Source of the DNA: Rhodopirellula bahusiensis
GTDB taxonomy: Bacteria > Planctomycetota > Planctomycetia > Pirellulales > Pirellulaceae
DNA length: 64,000 bases
NCBI RefSeq assembly: GCF_002727185.1
Contig: NZ_NIZW01000018.1
Span: forward strand, 103,063 to 167,062
Direction of reading: 5' to 3'
Part shown: positions 19,592 to 28,949 of the stretch, piece by piece
Position numbering within the stretch: the first letter of the stretch is position 1
How the letters are laid out: the number at the start of each line of letters is the position of its first letter
The notes under the pieces: model-generated
The model's input: only the letters and a program-made list of their open reading frames with translations
Databases searched by the model: none
Told to the model about the DNA's origin: nothing
Position numbers and translations under genes: made by a program

Positions 19592-20102
19592 CGCCCGTTT
19601 GACAATTCAAATCTGACTCGACGGTATTCAAATTCGCGATCAGATCTTTGAAAGCCTTTTGCGCCGTGTCAATCAACATGCCCATTTGAAGTTGAGCAGA
19701 TTTCATGCGTTTAAGACGCTCCAAGTTCTGGACGTCGCGGCCTGTCCGAATGCCCTGAAGCAAACCCGCCACCATTGACTGCCACCGACTCGCGATCACG
19801 CTGAATTCATTCTTCAATTGATGGACCTGATCCAAAGCAGCCCGCGGGCGGCCCTGCTGGTCTTCCTTCTCAGCTTCAGCAAGCCGACTGGCGAACTGAT
19901 GAAACCCCTTCAAGCCACTGACGACACGGCCATTGGGCAAGCCGCGAATTTCGCCGCCGGGAAGCGATTGCGTTCGTCGCACCGTCGCCAAGACAAGAGC
20001 AAACTGCCCACGTCTTTCGCAATTGATGTCCATTTCGCCACTCAAATTCGAAGTTGCGTGCTGCGGATCTGAGAAAAAACCTGTCGCACCGGAAACAACC
20101 AT
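19584..20102 (-). CDS. hypothetical protein, mostly helical
   Basis: No family recognised. The 172-residue frame is rich in charged, predicted helical sequence in its C-terminal two thirds (RLAEAEKEDQQGRPRAALDQ onwards), with a coiled-coil-like heptad feel. The N-terminal 25 residues look non-conserved, and the internal ATG at 20033 (MDINCERRGQ) is an alternative start. It overlaps the downstream membrane protein gene by eight bases. Support is codon use and tight packing with neighbours only. Confidence 0.6.
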   Translation of the reverse strand: MVVSGATGFFSDPQHATSNLSGEMDINCERRGQFALVLATVRRTQSLPGGEIRGLPNGRVVSGLKGFHQFASRLAEAEKEDQQGRPRAALDQVHQLKNEFSVIASRWQSMVAGLLQGIRTGRDVQNLERLKRMKSAQLQMGMLIDTAQKAFKDLIANLNTVESDLNCQTGDE

Positions 20103-20150
20103 ACCATTAAAGAGAACGTCAAATGGGAACCACTGAGTGATTTGCCTTCG

Positions 20151-20909
20151 CTAGAACGATTCGTCATCGTCGAGCAGTTGCGTTTCCTTCGCTTCCAGCA
20201 CTTCTGCCATGGCTCTGGAATTTCGTTCTCGTGGAGTTTCTACTTGACCAAACCTTGGGTCGAAACCGAGTGCCGTTTTCTCTTCGTCGGTTGGCTCGCG
20301 ATGATGCAGCTTCAAGAACTCCATCAAGGCCTCGCAATAGTCCGCCTTCGCTGCTACCAACCGATACTCATCGCTGACTTTCGCGGTTGCTCCCTGAGAC
20401 AACAACAAAGCAGATAGTTCTGGAGACCAATACGCGGAGTGGAGTGGCGACTCGCGTTTCCAGAACTCTCGGGTTGCCCAAGTGTTCACGTTTTGGCGAT
20501 ACAACAAAATCAAGTTGGCGAGTTCAACCTCTCGATTTCGAATGGCTGTGTGCAATGCGGTGGCACCGGTCCGATCGTTCGCATCGAGATCGCAATTGTT
20601 TGAAATCAGAACGCGCAAGATGGCAGCCCGTTTGTATCGCACGGCATCACTTTGCGGATCCGAAGGATCACGCCCGTTGGGAGAATGAACAAGAGCCAAA
20701 AGCGGCGTCCATTCCTTCGGGTAGGCTCCCACTCGACGACTCTCGCCGAACGTTGTGTTGACGTCGACGCCGTCACGCAGCAACTTCACAACACGAAATT
20801 GATTCAGTCGATAGCAAGCGTCGACCAATTGCTGACCCGGGGACAGATCATCGGCGACGGCCGATTCCGTTGCAAAGACAACGATGCATACCAAGACCAA
20901 ATTTCGCAT
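20151..20909 (-). CDS. secreted ankyrin-repeat protein
   Basis: The 252-residue protein has a short signal peptide (MRNLVLVCIVVFATESAVAD) and then ankyrin-like repeats over about residues 25-180, seen as LVDACYRLNQFRVVKLLRDG, ANDRTGATALHTAIRNREVE and SPLHSAYWSPELSALLLSQG. The C-terminal 60 residues are charged and end in an acidic tail (LLDDDESF). Ankyrin repeats mediate protein-protein contact; the partner is unknown. Its start codon is one base beyond the stop of the small membrane protein upstream, so the two form an operon. Confidence 0.85.
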   Translation of the reverse strand: MRNLVLVCIVVFATESAVADDLSPGQQLVDACYRLNQFRVVKLLRDGVDVNTTFGESRRVGAYPKEWTPLLALVHSPNGRDPSDPQSDAVRYKRAAILRVLISNNCDLDANDRTGATALHTAIRNREVELANLILLYRQNVNTWATREFWKRESPLHSAYWSPELSALLLSQGATAKVSDEYRLVAAKADYCEALMEFLKLHHREPTDEEKTALGFDPRFGQVETPRERNSRAMAEVLEAKETQLLDDDESF

Positions 20910-20910
20910 T

Positions 20911-21192
20911 TCATCCGCCGCGACTGAGCATCAGGATCACCACCGAAAAAGCAAATCCACAGACGACAAAGAACAACGGTAGAACAAGACACCCGAGTGT
21001 CATTCGGTTCCGAGCTGAATCTCGGCGAGACGCGATCCCCGGTGATAGAACGCAACCCAGGAAAACGAAAACCGTGACAATGGGAGTCAACATCTCCGGC
21101 TGACGCACCAAAAATCGAACGAGCCCGAAGAATGCAGCGACGCCCGTCACCAAGCAAAACAGCGCATACAGCGTGAAACGGTAACGAGACAA
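20911..21192 (-). CDS. small membrane protein (93 residues)
   Basis: Function not recognised. The N-terminus (MSRYRFTLYALFCLVTGVAA) resembles a recurring short planctomycete membrane-protein type; there are three hydrophobic segments (about residues 7-28, 35-52, 68-88) and almost no soluble part. It is immediately upstream of the ankyrin gene on the same strand with a one-base gap. Confidence 0.7.
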   Translation of the reverse strand: MSRYRFTLYALFCLVTGVAAFFGLVRFLVRQPEMLTPIVTVFVFLGCVLSPGIASRRDSARNRMTLGCLVLPLFFVVCGFAFSVVILMLSRGG

Positions 21193-21328
21193 TCTCTCTA
21201 TCCTCGATCGAGAATCGAAACAAATCCTTCATGTCGATCATGAACCGTACCAATGTCGTTCCGGATCAGACACCCGGTCGGTGAGTACTTGGAAGCGAGA
21301 AGAGAATGACGATCAAAGCAGTTGATCG

Positions 21329-21835
21329 TTAGCCGAGAAGGCTTTTGTGCATGACGTAGACATCGACGTAGCCATTTTCCGGGTGATCAAACGCTTCGGG
21401 AAGGGTCCCGACAATTTCGAACCCCAATTTCTGCCAAAGCCGGACGGCTCCCGTGTTCGTCGACACCACAAAATTGAATTGCATGGATCGGTAACCTTCC
21501 TGCAAAGCTTCCCGCTGAGAATGCTCACACATCTTCGAAGCGATGCCCATCCCTCGGGCCGCACTTGAAACGATGTAAGCGCAATTGCAGACGTGCGATC
21601 CTCGCCCCGGTTGATTCGGTTTCAAGTAGTACGTCCCGAGAATTCCGCCGGACTCATCTTCGGCCACATACGCTTTGGCCGACCCCGCGGCCCATATTTC
21701 GTAGCCTGCCTCCGACGTGATGTCCTGCGGATGCGGGAAAGTCGTTCCAGATCGAAATGCGGGTTCGATCACGGCCCAAGTCGCCGGCCAGTCAGCATTG
21801 AAGAGTTCACGAATCTGAAACGTGGATGAAAGCAT
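21329..21835 (-). CDS. GNAT family N-acetyltransferase
   Basis: Transfers an acetyl group from acetyl-CoA to an amine of unknown identity. The 168-residue protein carries the acetyl-CoA loop RGMGIASKM (R-x-x-G-x-G/A), the preceding strand CNCAYIVSSAA and the C-terminal block STNTGAVRLWQKLGFEIVGT that is typical of GNAT enzymes. The ATG at 21835 is chosen; ten codons upstream of it (to 21865) are open but not conserved. It is divergent from the sulfatase gene that starts at 21984. Confidence 0.9.
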   Translation of the reverse strand: MLSSTFQIRELFNADWPATWAVIEPAFRSGTTFPHPQDITSEAGYEIWAAGSAKAYVAEDESGGILGTYYLKPNQPGRGSHVCNCAYIVSSAARGMGIASKMCEHSQREALQEGYRSMQFNFVVSTNTGAVRLWQKLGFEIVGTLPEAFDHPENGYVDVYVMHKSLLG

Positions 21836-21983
21836 GATTTTTGATTCTCGAAGGGGATAAACCACGTCTGATTCTACGCTGTGACAGACCGGATGGTTTC
21901 ACCACGCAAATGGCGGCGACAGCGGATAAGATGTCGTGACATCCCCACTGTTTGCACACCCTGTTTTGAATGCTACTTCGATC

Positions 21984-23477
21984 ATGACGCTTGGATTGAT
22001 TCGCTGGAAGACGTTGGCTTGGTCACTGACGATTTGTTGCTTCGTGCACTGGGCGACGCCGATCAGATCAACCACTGCCGCCAAGCCAAACGTGGTGATG
22101 ATTTTGACGGACGACCAAGCCCCGTGGGCTTTTGCAGAAGCCGTTCGTTCAGGACAGTTCGACGACGTGCCGGTTCCATCGACGCCAAACATGGATCGAT
22201 TGGCAGCAGAAGGAGCCGTGTTTCGCAACTTCTTCTGCACCACTCCGGTCTGCAGTCCGGCTCGGGCGACCTTGATGACAGGCCGCTACGCCAGCGAATT
22301 GGGGATCACCGATTTCATCCCACAACCGGGACACAAACTCTACGATCCCGAAGCTCCCGTTTTCCTCGATCCCGATACCACAACGACCTTCGCAGAAGTC
22401 TTGCAGCGTCAGGGCTATCGCACCGGTCTGGTCGGCAAATGGCACCTCGGTGACTGGACGGCATCGGAGGACGGCGACAAACACCCGACTCAACACGGAT
22501 TCGATTCGTTCATGGGGCTGACAGGAGGCGGGACGTCGCCGGACAACCCCGAACTGGAACTCGACGGCAAAGTCCACACCTTCGAGGGACTGACAACAGA
22601 CATCCTGACGGATCATGCCATCGAGTTCGTGGAACACAACGCGGACCGTCCGTTCTTTCTGTGCCTGTCAACTCGAGCACCTCATGGGCGCTGGTTGCCG
22701 GTCGCGCCGGAGGACTGGGAACCGTATGACACGATGGATCCAACCATCCCAGATTACCCAGGACTGGATACGACGCGGGTTCGCAAAATGATGAAGGAGT
22801 ATTTGGCCAGCACGACTGGCGTGGACCGCAACCTCGGGCGATTGCTGCGAACGCTCGACGACCGAGGTTTGAGTTCCAACACGATTGTGATCTTCACGTC
22901 GGATCACGGATTCAACATGGGCCACAATGGAATCTGGCACAAAGGCAATGGGATCTGGGCGACGAAGCAAAAACCGCCAGGCGAAATGCACCAAGGCACT
23001 CGGGTAATCTCCAAGAAGTATCGCCCCAATCTTTACGACCATTCACTGCGTGTGCCGGCGATCGTGAGATGGCCCGGCGTGGTGAAACCTTCCAACGTGA
23101 TTGAGCACACCGCGTCTCATTTGGATTGGTTCCCGACGCTGTGCGCCGTCGCGGGTGATGCGTCCGCAGCCCAAGGGTTGATGGGCCGAGATCTGACACC
23201 GTTGTTGAAAGGTGAATCGCAGGCCGATTGGGATCAGGAACTGTACACCGAGTACGACATGATCCGTTACACGACCGCGTCCCTGAGAGGTTACCGCACC
23301 CCGCGATACAAACTCATTCGTGATCGACACAATGAAGGACGCGACGAGTTCTACGACTTGCAGTCCGATCCTGGGGAACACCACAACCTGATCCGGGAAC
23401 CAGAAATGCAGCCCGCGATCCAAGATCTCGACGCAAAGCTGCGAAAGATGGAAGCAAAAGTGCAAGACCGCAGGTGA
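21984..23477 (+). CDS. secreted sulfatase, N-acetylglucosamine/arylsulfatase-like
   Basis: The 497-residue protein starts with a signal peptide (MTLGLIRWKTLAWSLTICCF), has the metal site KPNVVMILTDDQAPWAF and the formylglycine segment PVCSPARATLMTGRYASELG with Cys90 as the maturation site (C-x-P-A-R form). VGKWHLGDW and IFTSDHGFNMGHNGIWHKGN are further family blocks. The C-terminal RGYRTPRYKLIRD segment is typical of choline-sulfatase/arylsulfatase-type proteins. A GTG at 21936 gives 16 extra residues ahead of the signal peptide and is less likely. Exported enzyme for sulfated polymers. Confidence 0.93.
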   Translation: MTLGLIRWKTLAWSLTICCFVHWATPIRSTTAAKPNVVMILTDDQAPWAFAEAVRSGQFDDVPVPSTPNMDRLAAEGAVFRNFFCTTPVCSPARATLMTGRYASELGITDFIPQPGHKLYDPEAPVFLDPDTTTTFAEVLQRQGYRTGLVGKWHLGDWTASEDGDKHPTQHGFDSFMGLTGGGTSPDNPELELDGKVHTFEGLTTDILTDHAIEFVEHNADRPFFLCLSTRAPHGRWLPVAPEDWEPYDTMDPTIPDYPGLDTTRVRKMMKEYLASTTGVDRNLGRLLRTLDDRGLSSNTIVIFTSDHGFNMGHNGIWHKGNGIWATKQKPPGEMHQGTRVISKKYRPNLYDHSLRVPAIVRWPGVVKPSNVIEHTASHLDWFPTLCAVAGDASAAQGLMGRDLTPLLKGESQADWDQELYTEYDMIRYTTASLRGYRTPRYKLIRDRHNEGRDEFYDLQSDPGEHHNLIREPEMQPAIQDLDAKLRKMEAKVQDRR

Positions 23478-23775
23478 GCCGGCAATTGTCACCGCTCCGC
23501 GGTTGAACCAGTCGCGGAGCGACGAAATCCGTCAGCCTTGGGTTTCAACCCAAGGTCCCCGACACCCCAACACACCCGCCAAGTCGCGGAGCGACGACAG
23601 CCGGGAATGCGTTTCAAACAACTGTCGCCACTCCGCGGCTTGGCCGTCTCGGGTGACGCACACGAACCTCGGGTTGAAACCCGAGGCTACCAACTGTCAC
23701 CGCTCCGCGGTTGAATGCAGCAGCTTTGGATGCCCCAACACGCTCGCCTCGTCCGGATCAACGCGTTGACTGGAA
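23478..23775. repeat. REP-like hairpin array A
   Basis: The gap between convergent sulfatase and anti-sigma genes is filled with alternating short palindromes. Two 20-base hairpins of type cctYgggttKMaacccRagg lie at 23536-23555 and 23667-23686. Between and around them are copies of the shorter palindrome tcgcggagcga or its relative gctccgcgg (for example 23510-23530, 23585-23605, 23700-23715). The same units recur in the 45637-46644 island. Confidence 0.75.
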
Positions 23776-24720
23776 CTACTGAACCGTAGCCAACAGTGGC
23801 AGATTCTCTTGCGATGACACGACCACCCCGCCCGGCTTTTCAACCGTGATCGCAAAGGCAACCGGATCCAGGACTTTCAATTTCGCTGTGATCGGAACCA
23901 CAACCTCTCCGGTCGAATCAATGTCGAAGACGCCACCGTCGATCGGTTCGTCATCCCGCGCTGGGTCGATGATCCACAACTGATACTGCTCCACCGCCAC
24001 ATCGTTCACAGGCATCCCGACAAAACGCATGTAACCGTCTTGGGATGCGTTGCTCCAGACAACATCCCCTTTTACTTCGGTCTGGAACGGGTGCTTGCCA
24101 TCGCCCCACGCAACTTGGACCACATCCTCCGCTTCGTTCAACAGCAAAGTACGCTCCGCCGCGGCGGTCGTTTCAACATTTCCCGGACGATTCCACTCAC
24201 TTCCACGCCAAAGTCCCAATGCCAACAAGGCGGATGCAGCAAACGCCAGCCATGCGGCAGCTTCGCGTGGCCTCAGATCAGTTCGCTTGCGCGGCTGGAC
24301 TATTTCCAACGGAGCAGACGTGACCGCGTTGTCCACCGAATCGTCCGTTCGTTGCACGCTTCCGATTCCGGTTCCAGAAACCTCCGCGAGAACGCGTCCT
24401 GCGTCAGCTTGGATCTTCTCGCGTAGGCCGGCGGGCAGTTCCGCATCCGGGCTGGTGTCGGAATCTTGAGACCGCCGAAAGGACAAAGCCATATCCACCG
24501 CGGCCGCCGTTTTCTCCAGCTCGAAGAACGTCGCCAAATCGGCCTCGGTCTCCTGCCAGTTCGAAACTTCGTCGTGCTCTTGATCAGACAGATCACCAAG
24601 GACTTTCCCCGCCAAGAGCTCCTGCGCTCGAAGTGGCAAACGCAAGTCGTTGTTGGAAGCGTCGCTGCCGGGATCCCCTGGATCGTAGGTCGGCTGGAAG
24701 TCGTCTGGTCGCTCACTCAT
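23776..24720 (-). CDS. anti-sigma factor, RskA-like
   Basis: Membrane-bound inhibitor expected to hold the adjacent sigma factor inactive. The 314-residue protein has an N-terminal cytoplasmic part with the RskA-type helix ELLAGKVLGDLSDQEHDEVS (about residues 34-53), a single TM (AAAWLAFAASALLALGL, about 155-172) and a periplasmic RskA domain ending with PVAFAITVEKPGGVVVSSQ. The ATG overlaps the sigma-factor stop by four bases (ATGA), the normal coupling for a sigma/anti-sigma pair. Release presumably involves regulated proteolysis; no site-1 protease gene is adjacent. Confidence 0.9.
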   Translation of the reverse strand: MSERPDDFQPTYDPGDPGSDASNNDLRLPLRAQELLAGKVLGDLSDQEHDEVSNWQETEADLATFFELEKTAAAVDMALSFRRSQDSDTSPDAELPAGLREKIQADAGRVLAEVSGTGIGSVQRTDDSVDNAVTSAPLEIVQPRKRTDLRPREAAAWLAFAASALLALGLWRGSEWNRPGNVETTAAAERTLLLNEAEDVVQVAWGDGKHPFQTEVKGDVVWSNASQDGYMRFVGMPVNDVAVEQYQLWIIDPARDDEPIDGGVFDIDSTGEVVVPITAKLKVLDPVAFAITVEKPGGVVVSSQENLPLLATVQ

Positions 24721-25313
24721 AGCCCACCCCCTCTTTGATCAGCAGCCGCAACAATCGGGCTGCGACCTTGTCGATTCATACATTCTTTCAGGCTGAGCAA
24801 TGCTCGCCTCGCGTTTGACTTCACCGTCCCCAACGGCATTCCGATGACTTCGGAGATCCTTCCGTGCGACAGCCCTCGATGAATCGACAAATCAATCACC
24901 TTCTGCTGCTCAGTGGATAACTTCCTCAAACAACTGTCCGCTTTGCGGGCCTCGTCTGCCAGCTCCGCAGCACGGCTGCCTGCCGTTGCGGATTCATCTG
25001 CCTGTTCATTGACGAGCAAATCAGCGCCACCAACCTCGCACTCAGTCGGACGAATGCCGCGACGCATTCGGTCAATGATTCTGCGTCGAGCGATCATGGC
25101 AATGAATGTGACCTCGGTGGACTTTTCGGAATCAAACCGAGCCGCGTTTTGCCAAATGGAAACAAACGCTTCCTGGACCGCATCCTCCGCGTCTTCGGCC
25201 GTGGGTGCCAATCGCCGGGCAAGCGACCAGACGAGACGCCCATATTGGTCCAGGCAATCTCCGACTGCAGAATGCTCTCCCGCAGCGATTCGCTCTAAAA
25301 TTGAGTTGCTCAA
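24717..25313 (-). CDS. ECF sigma factor, SigK-like
   Basis: The 198-residue protein has region 2 (VWSLARRLAPTAEDAEDAVQ, then EAFVSIWQNAARFD, with MIARRRIIDRMRR) and region 4 (LSTEQQKVIDLSIHRGLSHG, with IGMPLGTVKSNARRALLSL) of extracytoplasmic-function sigma factors. It is coupled to the RskA-like anti-sigma gene by a four-base overlap. The fasciclin gene ending 228 bases upstream on the same strand is a likely target. The tail after residue 180 is short and Gly-rich. Confidence 0.92.
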   Translation of the reverse strand: MSNSILERIAAGEHSAVGDCLDQYGRLVWSLARRLAPTAEDAEDAVQEAFVSIWQNAARFDSEKSTEVTFIAMIARRRIIDRMRRGIRPTECEVGGADLLVNEQADESATAGSRAAELADEARKADSCLRKLSTEQQKVIDLSIHRGLSHGRISEVIGMPLGTVKSNARRALLSLKECMNRQGRSPIVAAADQRGGGL

Positions 25314-25541
25314 GTCCGCCTTCGCTCAGTTGAATTCAGGTCTTGTTGACAAGTGTTCCACCAGCATGATCGCTGGCTCACACAACACCATGGGACCAAA
25401 CATTTGAATCCCCTCGTTCGTCACGGCCCGTGCAGTATACCGTGGCTGCTCTGCCGCGCAACGGACAAGCGAGCTTCAATGTGGTTGAAACTCGCTCGTT
25501 CGATTTGGTTCGACGACGAAGCAGAAACCGATCCTCGCAAC

Positions 25542-26690
25542 TTAGCGATTGGTCACAATCTGCCCGTACATTTGGTCGATCCCAGTTCGCAATGTCCAAG
25601 CACGCTGGGTTGGGCAGGTGGTGTGGTTGGCACTCGTCAAGACAGTCGACATGTGACTGTTTAGCGAGTCGCCAAGGTTCGCAGACATCAGCTCGGTCAT
25701 CGTGGTGTGGTACAAGTCAGCACAAGCACTGTGATGTCCGGCGTTGAACAGACGAGCACCTTGAGCGACCGTGTTCTCAATCACTCGACGAGCGTCGACA
25801 GCGTTCTCAGGTGGAAGCAGTACCGCATCGATGATGTGGATGACACCGTTCGAAGCGTCCACATCAGTTGCAACTAACTTTGAATCATTGACCATCGCTC
25901 CGCTGTCGGTCACTTTGATTCCAAGAGGCGACCCTTGAAGTGTCTTGGCTGACTTCGCTGCGACAGCGTCTTCAGAATACACGCGGCCAGAGACAACGTG
26001 GTACTTCAGGATGTCGACCAATTTCTTTTTGTTGGCTGGTTCCAACAAGGACGCAACCGTCCCTTCGGGCAACTTCGCGAATGCTTCGTCCGTCGGTGCG
26101 AAGACAGTGAAGGGGCCTTCGCTGCCGAGCACTTCCGCCAGTCCAGCGGCCTTCGCTGCAGCAAGCAAAGTCTTGAAACTACCTGCCGCGTCCGCTGTTT
26201 CAGGAATGGTCTTGTCGGCTGGCAAAATCACGCTGTCGATGATGTGGATCACGCCGTTGTCGCAAACGATGTCCGTGGTCACAACGTTGGCACCATCGAC
26301 CATGACGCTGGAACCATCCACTTTGATGTCGACTCGTTGGCCGTTGACGGTCTGGGCACCCTTCAAGCCGACCACTTGTTCCGCCATCACTTTGCCCGCG
26401 ACGACGTGGTACGTCAGGACGCCAGCCAATTGGCCTTTGTTTTCAGGTTTCAGCAACGTCTCCACCGTGCCGGCTGGCAGCTTCTCGAAAGCCGCGTCCG
26501 TCGGTGCAAAGACGGTGAACGGTCCTTCCCCCTTCAAAGTGTCGACCAGGTCAGCAGCACCAAGTGCCGCAGCAAGTGTCTTGAACTTTCCTGCTCCAAC
26601 TGCGGTGTCGACAATGTCGGCGGCAGTTGCTGATGCGGCACTCATGCCAATGAGAGCCACGGCGAACAAACTGGTCAGTGTCTTTTTCAT
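25542..26690 (-). CDS. secreted protein with two fasciclin (FAS1) domains and a C-terminal extension
   Basis: FAS1 domains mediate adhesion. The ATG at 26690 gives a Sec signal peptide ([20 protein letters not shown]); the open frame upstream of it is non-coding. Domain 1 covers about residues 25-160 and domain 2 about 168-300; both show the pattern [20 protein letters not shown], the YHVV box and the end block NGVIHIID. The two are close relatives and look like an internal duplication. The last 75 or so residues are a separate segment ([20 protein letters not shown] onward) of unknown function. The protein has 382 residues. It lies directly upstream of the ECF sigma/anti-sigma pair on the same strand. 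Confidence 0.93.
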   Translation of the reverse strand: MKKTLTSLFAVALIGMSAASATAADIVDTAVGAGKFKTLAAALGAADLVDTLKGEGPFTVFAPTDAAFEKLPAGTVETLLKPENKGQLAGVLTYHVVAGKVMAEQVVGLKGAQTVNGQRVDIKVDGSSVMVDGANVVTTDIVCDNGVIHIIDSVILPADKTIPETADAAGSFKTLLAAAKAAGLAEVLGSEGPFTVFAPTDEAFAKLPEGTVASLLEPANKKKLVDILKYHVVSGRVYSEDAVAAKSAKTLQGSPLGIKVTDSGAMVNDSKLVATDVDASNGVIHIIDAVLLPPENAVDARRVIENTVAQGARLFNAGHHSACADLYHTTMTELMSANLGDSLNSHMSTVLTSANHTTCPTQRAWTLRTGIDQMYGQIVTNR

Positions 26691-27450
26691 CTTTCTGTCT
26701 CTCAAACGAATGTTTTGAATTTCCCAAACCACGTCTCTTCTGCGTGGTTGTTTGAGAGTTCGCAGCCAGGCAGGCTTTGGATGCAAAAAGATTTCAAACA
26801 AATGAAAACTCTTCGATCGCCACGTTCAAACAAGGGAAACCGCACCAATCTCGCACGAGACTTGGTTGATGCCGGCCTGCGAAGCGATCAGTCGCCCCGC
26901 TTCGAGGATCGACAAATTGCAAACAGCGTGCTCGGAAGTTTGAATTCCCCCTCCTGATCGCAGAGACCATGCCGTTTTCAGGTGCTGTGCCAGCAGCGTC
27001 ATGAGCCCCCCTCCCGACGAAGGAGGTTGTGCAGTTTGTCGAGGCCGCGTTTTAGCGGATTCAGCATTTGAGAACCTCTCCCGAAACGAAGTTTGGGGGG
27101 AGTTCGAGCGACGCCGTTCAGGCGTACGCGAGGGAGGAGGCCGAGCATGGAGGTGGCGCGGATTGCCCTCCCCCGGAAATCTCGCTAAACGCTCGCTTTC
27201 CGCACCCTCCCGCTGCGAGGTCGTGCAGTTTTATTTCACCCTCCCTTTGGGAGGGTCGGCCCGCTTCGGGCCGGGGAGGGTTACGCGCTGGTTCCGATGC
27301 TCGACCCTCCCCTCGCTTCGCTCGACCCTCCCAGGGGGAGGGTGATGATAAACGCTTCGCAACCCAGCAGTTAAAAACTGGACGACCTCGATGTTGGCGG
27401 AGGCGGAAAGCGAGCGTTCAGCGAACGCTGCCCACGCCCGGGCGACCGAA
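26691..27450. repeat. long non-coding spacer with GC-rich hairpins and a 50-bp inverted repeat
   Basis: No credible gene is visible. From about 27000 the region is built of short palindromes: ccctccctttgggaggg near 27240, cggcccgcttcgggccggg near 27258, and pairs of ccctcccc/gggaggg. Two 50-base arms, 27183-27232 and 27374-27423, are inverted copies: their outer 21 and inner 17 bases match with one mismatch each while the 12 bases between them differ. The enclosed 141 bases hold the hairpins. The fasciclin promoter must lie near 26700-26800. Confidence 0.7.
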
Positions 27451-28884
27451 TCAAGCCAAGATGTCGTGCACGACCTGGGATGATTCCACACCGGTCAGCT
27501 TGAAATCGAGGCCTTGGTAGCGGTGGGTGAACCGTTCGTGATCAATCCCCAGCACGTGAAGCGCCGTTGCGTGCAGATCACGCACGTGGACCGGATTTTC
27601 AGCGACGTTGTAACTGAAATCATCCGTCTGACCGTAGCTTGTCCCAGGCTTGATGCCAGCACCAGCCATCCAGATCGTGAAGCAGCGTGGATGGTGATCT
27701 CGGCCGGCTTCGGGTGAATCCCATTTGCCTTGACCAGCCACGCCGCGTCCAAATTCGCCGCCCCAAATGATCAGCGTTTCATCGAGCAATCCACGTCGCT
27801 TGAGATCCTTGACCAGAGCGGCGCTAGGTTGATCAGTATCAACACAACGCGAAACGCACCAAGAACTCAGTCTCGAATGGTGATCCCAATCGGGATGAAA
27901 CAACTGAATGAACCGCACGTCACGTTCGGCCAAACGGCGAGCCAGGATGCAGTTCGCCGCGTAGCTACCCGGGCGACGTGAATCGGGACCATACAGTTCA
28001 AACGTTTCGTCGGACTCGTCACTCAAATCGGTCAATTCAGGGATGCTGGTTTGCATCCGAAATGCCATTTCGTACTGAGCGATTCGCGTTTCAATTTCAG
28101 GATCCATCGTCTCGGCGTGGTGCGACCGATTCATCGCTGCCAGCCCGTCAAGCATTTCACGACGCAGTTCACGCGGGAACCCATCGGGATCGTTCAGATA
28201 CAGAACCGGATCCTTTGCACTTCGCAGCTTGACGCCTTGATGTTTGGAAGGCAGAAAACCGCTTCCCCAATAGTGATCGTAGAGCGGCTGATCGCTGGGC
28301 CGTTTCATCTTCGAAATCAGCACGACATAGTCGGGCAGGTTGCTGTTCATACTGCCCAAACCATAGCTGGCCCAAGCACCAAAACTGGGACGCCCAGGAA
28401 GCTGATGTCCGGTCAAAAACTTCGTCATCGCGGGTGCGTGATTGATCTCGTCGGTGACCATCGATTTGACGAAGCACAGTTCATCCGAGATCGATCCGAT
28501 GTGGGGCAACCACTCTCCAACCAGCCGGCCGCACTCGCCATGCCGATGAAACTTGGTGATCGCTGGCAGAATCAATTGTTTTTGATTCTTGGTCATTCCG
28601 GTCAGTCGTTGGCCTTGGCGAACACTGTCGGGCAACTCGGTGCCAGCCAACTTTGGCAGCTCCGGCTTGTGATCAAACAACTCGATCTGAGACGGACCGC
28701 CGGATTGGGTCAGAAAGATGACCCGCTTGGCCTTCGGAGCGAAATGCGGCAGGCTGGATTTGAGTTCGCTCGCTGCCAATTCGTCACCCAACATAGCTCC
28801 CGCGGCCAGGGCACCAAAATTGAATCCGGCCTGCGATAGAAAGCTCCGTCGACCGAGTTGCAATTGAGTTTCGTGATGATGCAT
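27451..28884 (-). CDS. DUF1501 protein, Tat-exported
   Basis: DUF1501 proteins have an alkaline-phosphatase/sulfatase-like fold but lack the sulfatase cysteine motif; their role is unknown. The ATG at 28884 gives MHHHETQLQLGRRSFLSQAG, a twin-arginine (RRSFLSQ) signal peptide, and 477 residues. Conserved blocks are KRVIFLTQSGGPSQIELFDH, INHAPAMTKFLTG, RPSFGAWASYGLG and the C-terminal TLIIWGGEFGR followed by GRDHHPRCFTIWMAGAGIKP. It follows the PSCyt1-DUF1549-DUF1553 gene by 65 bases on the same strand, a pairing that recurs many times in planctomycete genomes, so the two probably act together outside the cytoplasm. Confidence 0.93.
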   Translation of the reverse strand: MHHHETQLQLGRRSFLSQAGFNFGALAAGAMLGDELAASELKSSLPHFAPKAKRVIFLTQSGGPSQIELFDHKPELPKLAGTELPDSVRQGQRLTGMTKNQKQLILPAITKFHRHGECGRLVGEWLPHIGSISDELCFVKSMVTDEINHAPAMTKFLTGHQLPGRPSFGAWASYGLGSMNSNLPDYVVLISKMKRPSDQPLYDHYWGSGFLPSKHQGVKLRSAKDPVLYLNDPDGFPRELRREMLDGLAAMNRSHHAETMDPEIETRIAQYEMAFRMQTSIPELTDLSDESDETFELYGPDSRRPGSYAANCILARRLAERDVRFIQLFHPDWDHHSRLSSWCVSRCVDTDQPSAALVKDLKRRGLLDETLIIWGGEFGRGVAGQGKWDSPEAGRDHHPRCFTIWMAGAGIKPGTSYGQTDDFSYNVAENPVHVRDLHATALHVLGIDHERFTHRYQGLDFKLTGVESSQVVHDILA

Positions 28885-28949
28885 GTCATTTCGCAACGAA
28901 TGGAGCGATGGAATTAAGAACTCAAGAGCGAACCAACCGAATGGCCGGC

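Noticed and set aside
23478..23775. CRISPR array
   Set aside because: The repeats are short palindromes of variable spacing without regular direct repeats or unique spacers, and no cas gene is near.
27001..27345. Pro/Gly/Arg-rich frames in the 27-kb spacer
   Set aside because: Composed of repeated hairpin sequences without start signal or conserved segments; treated as non-coding.
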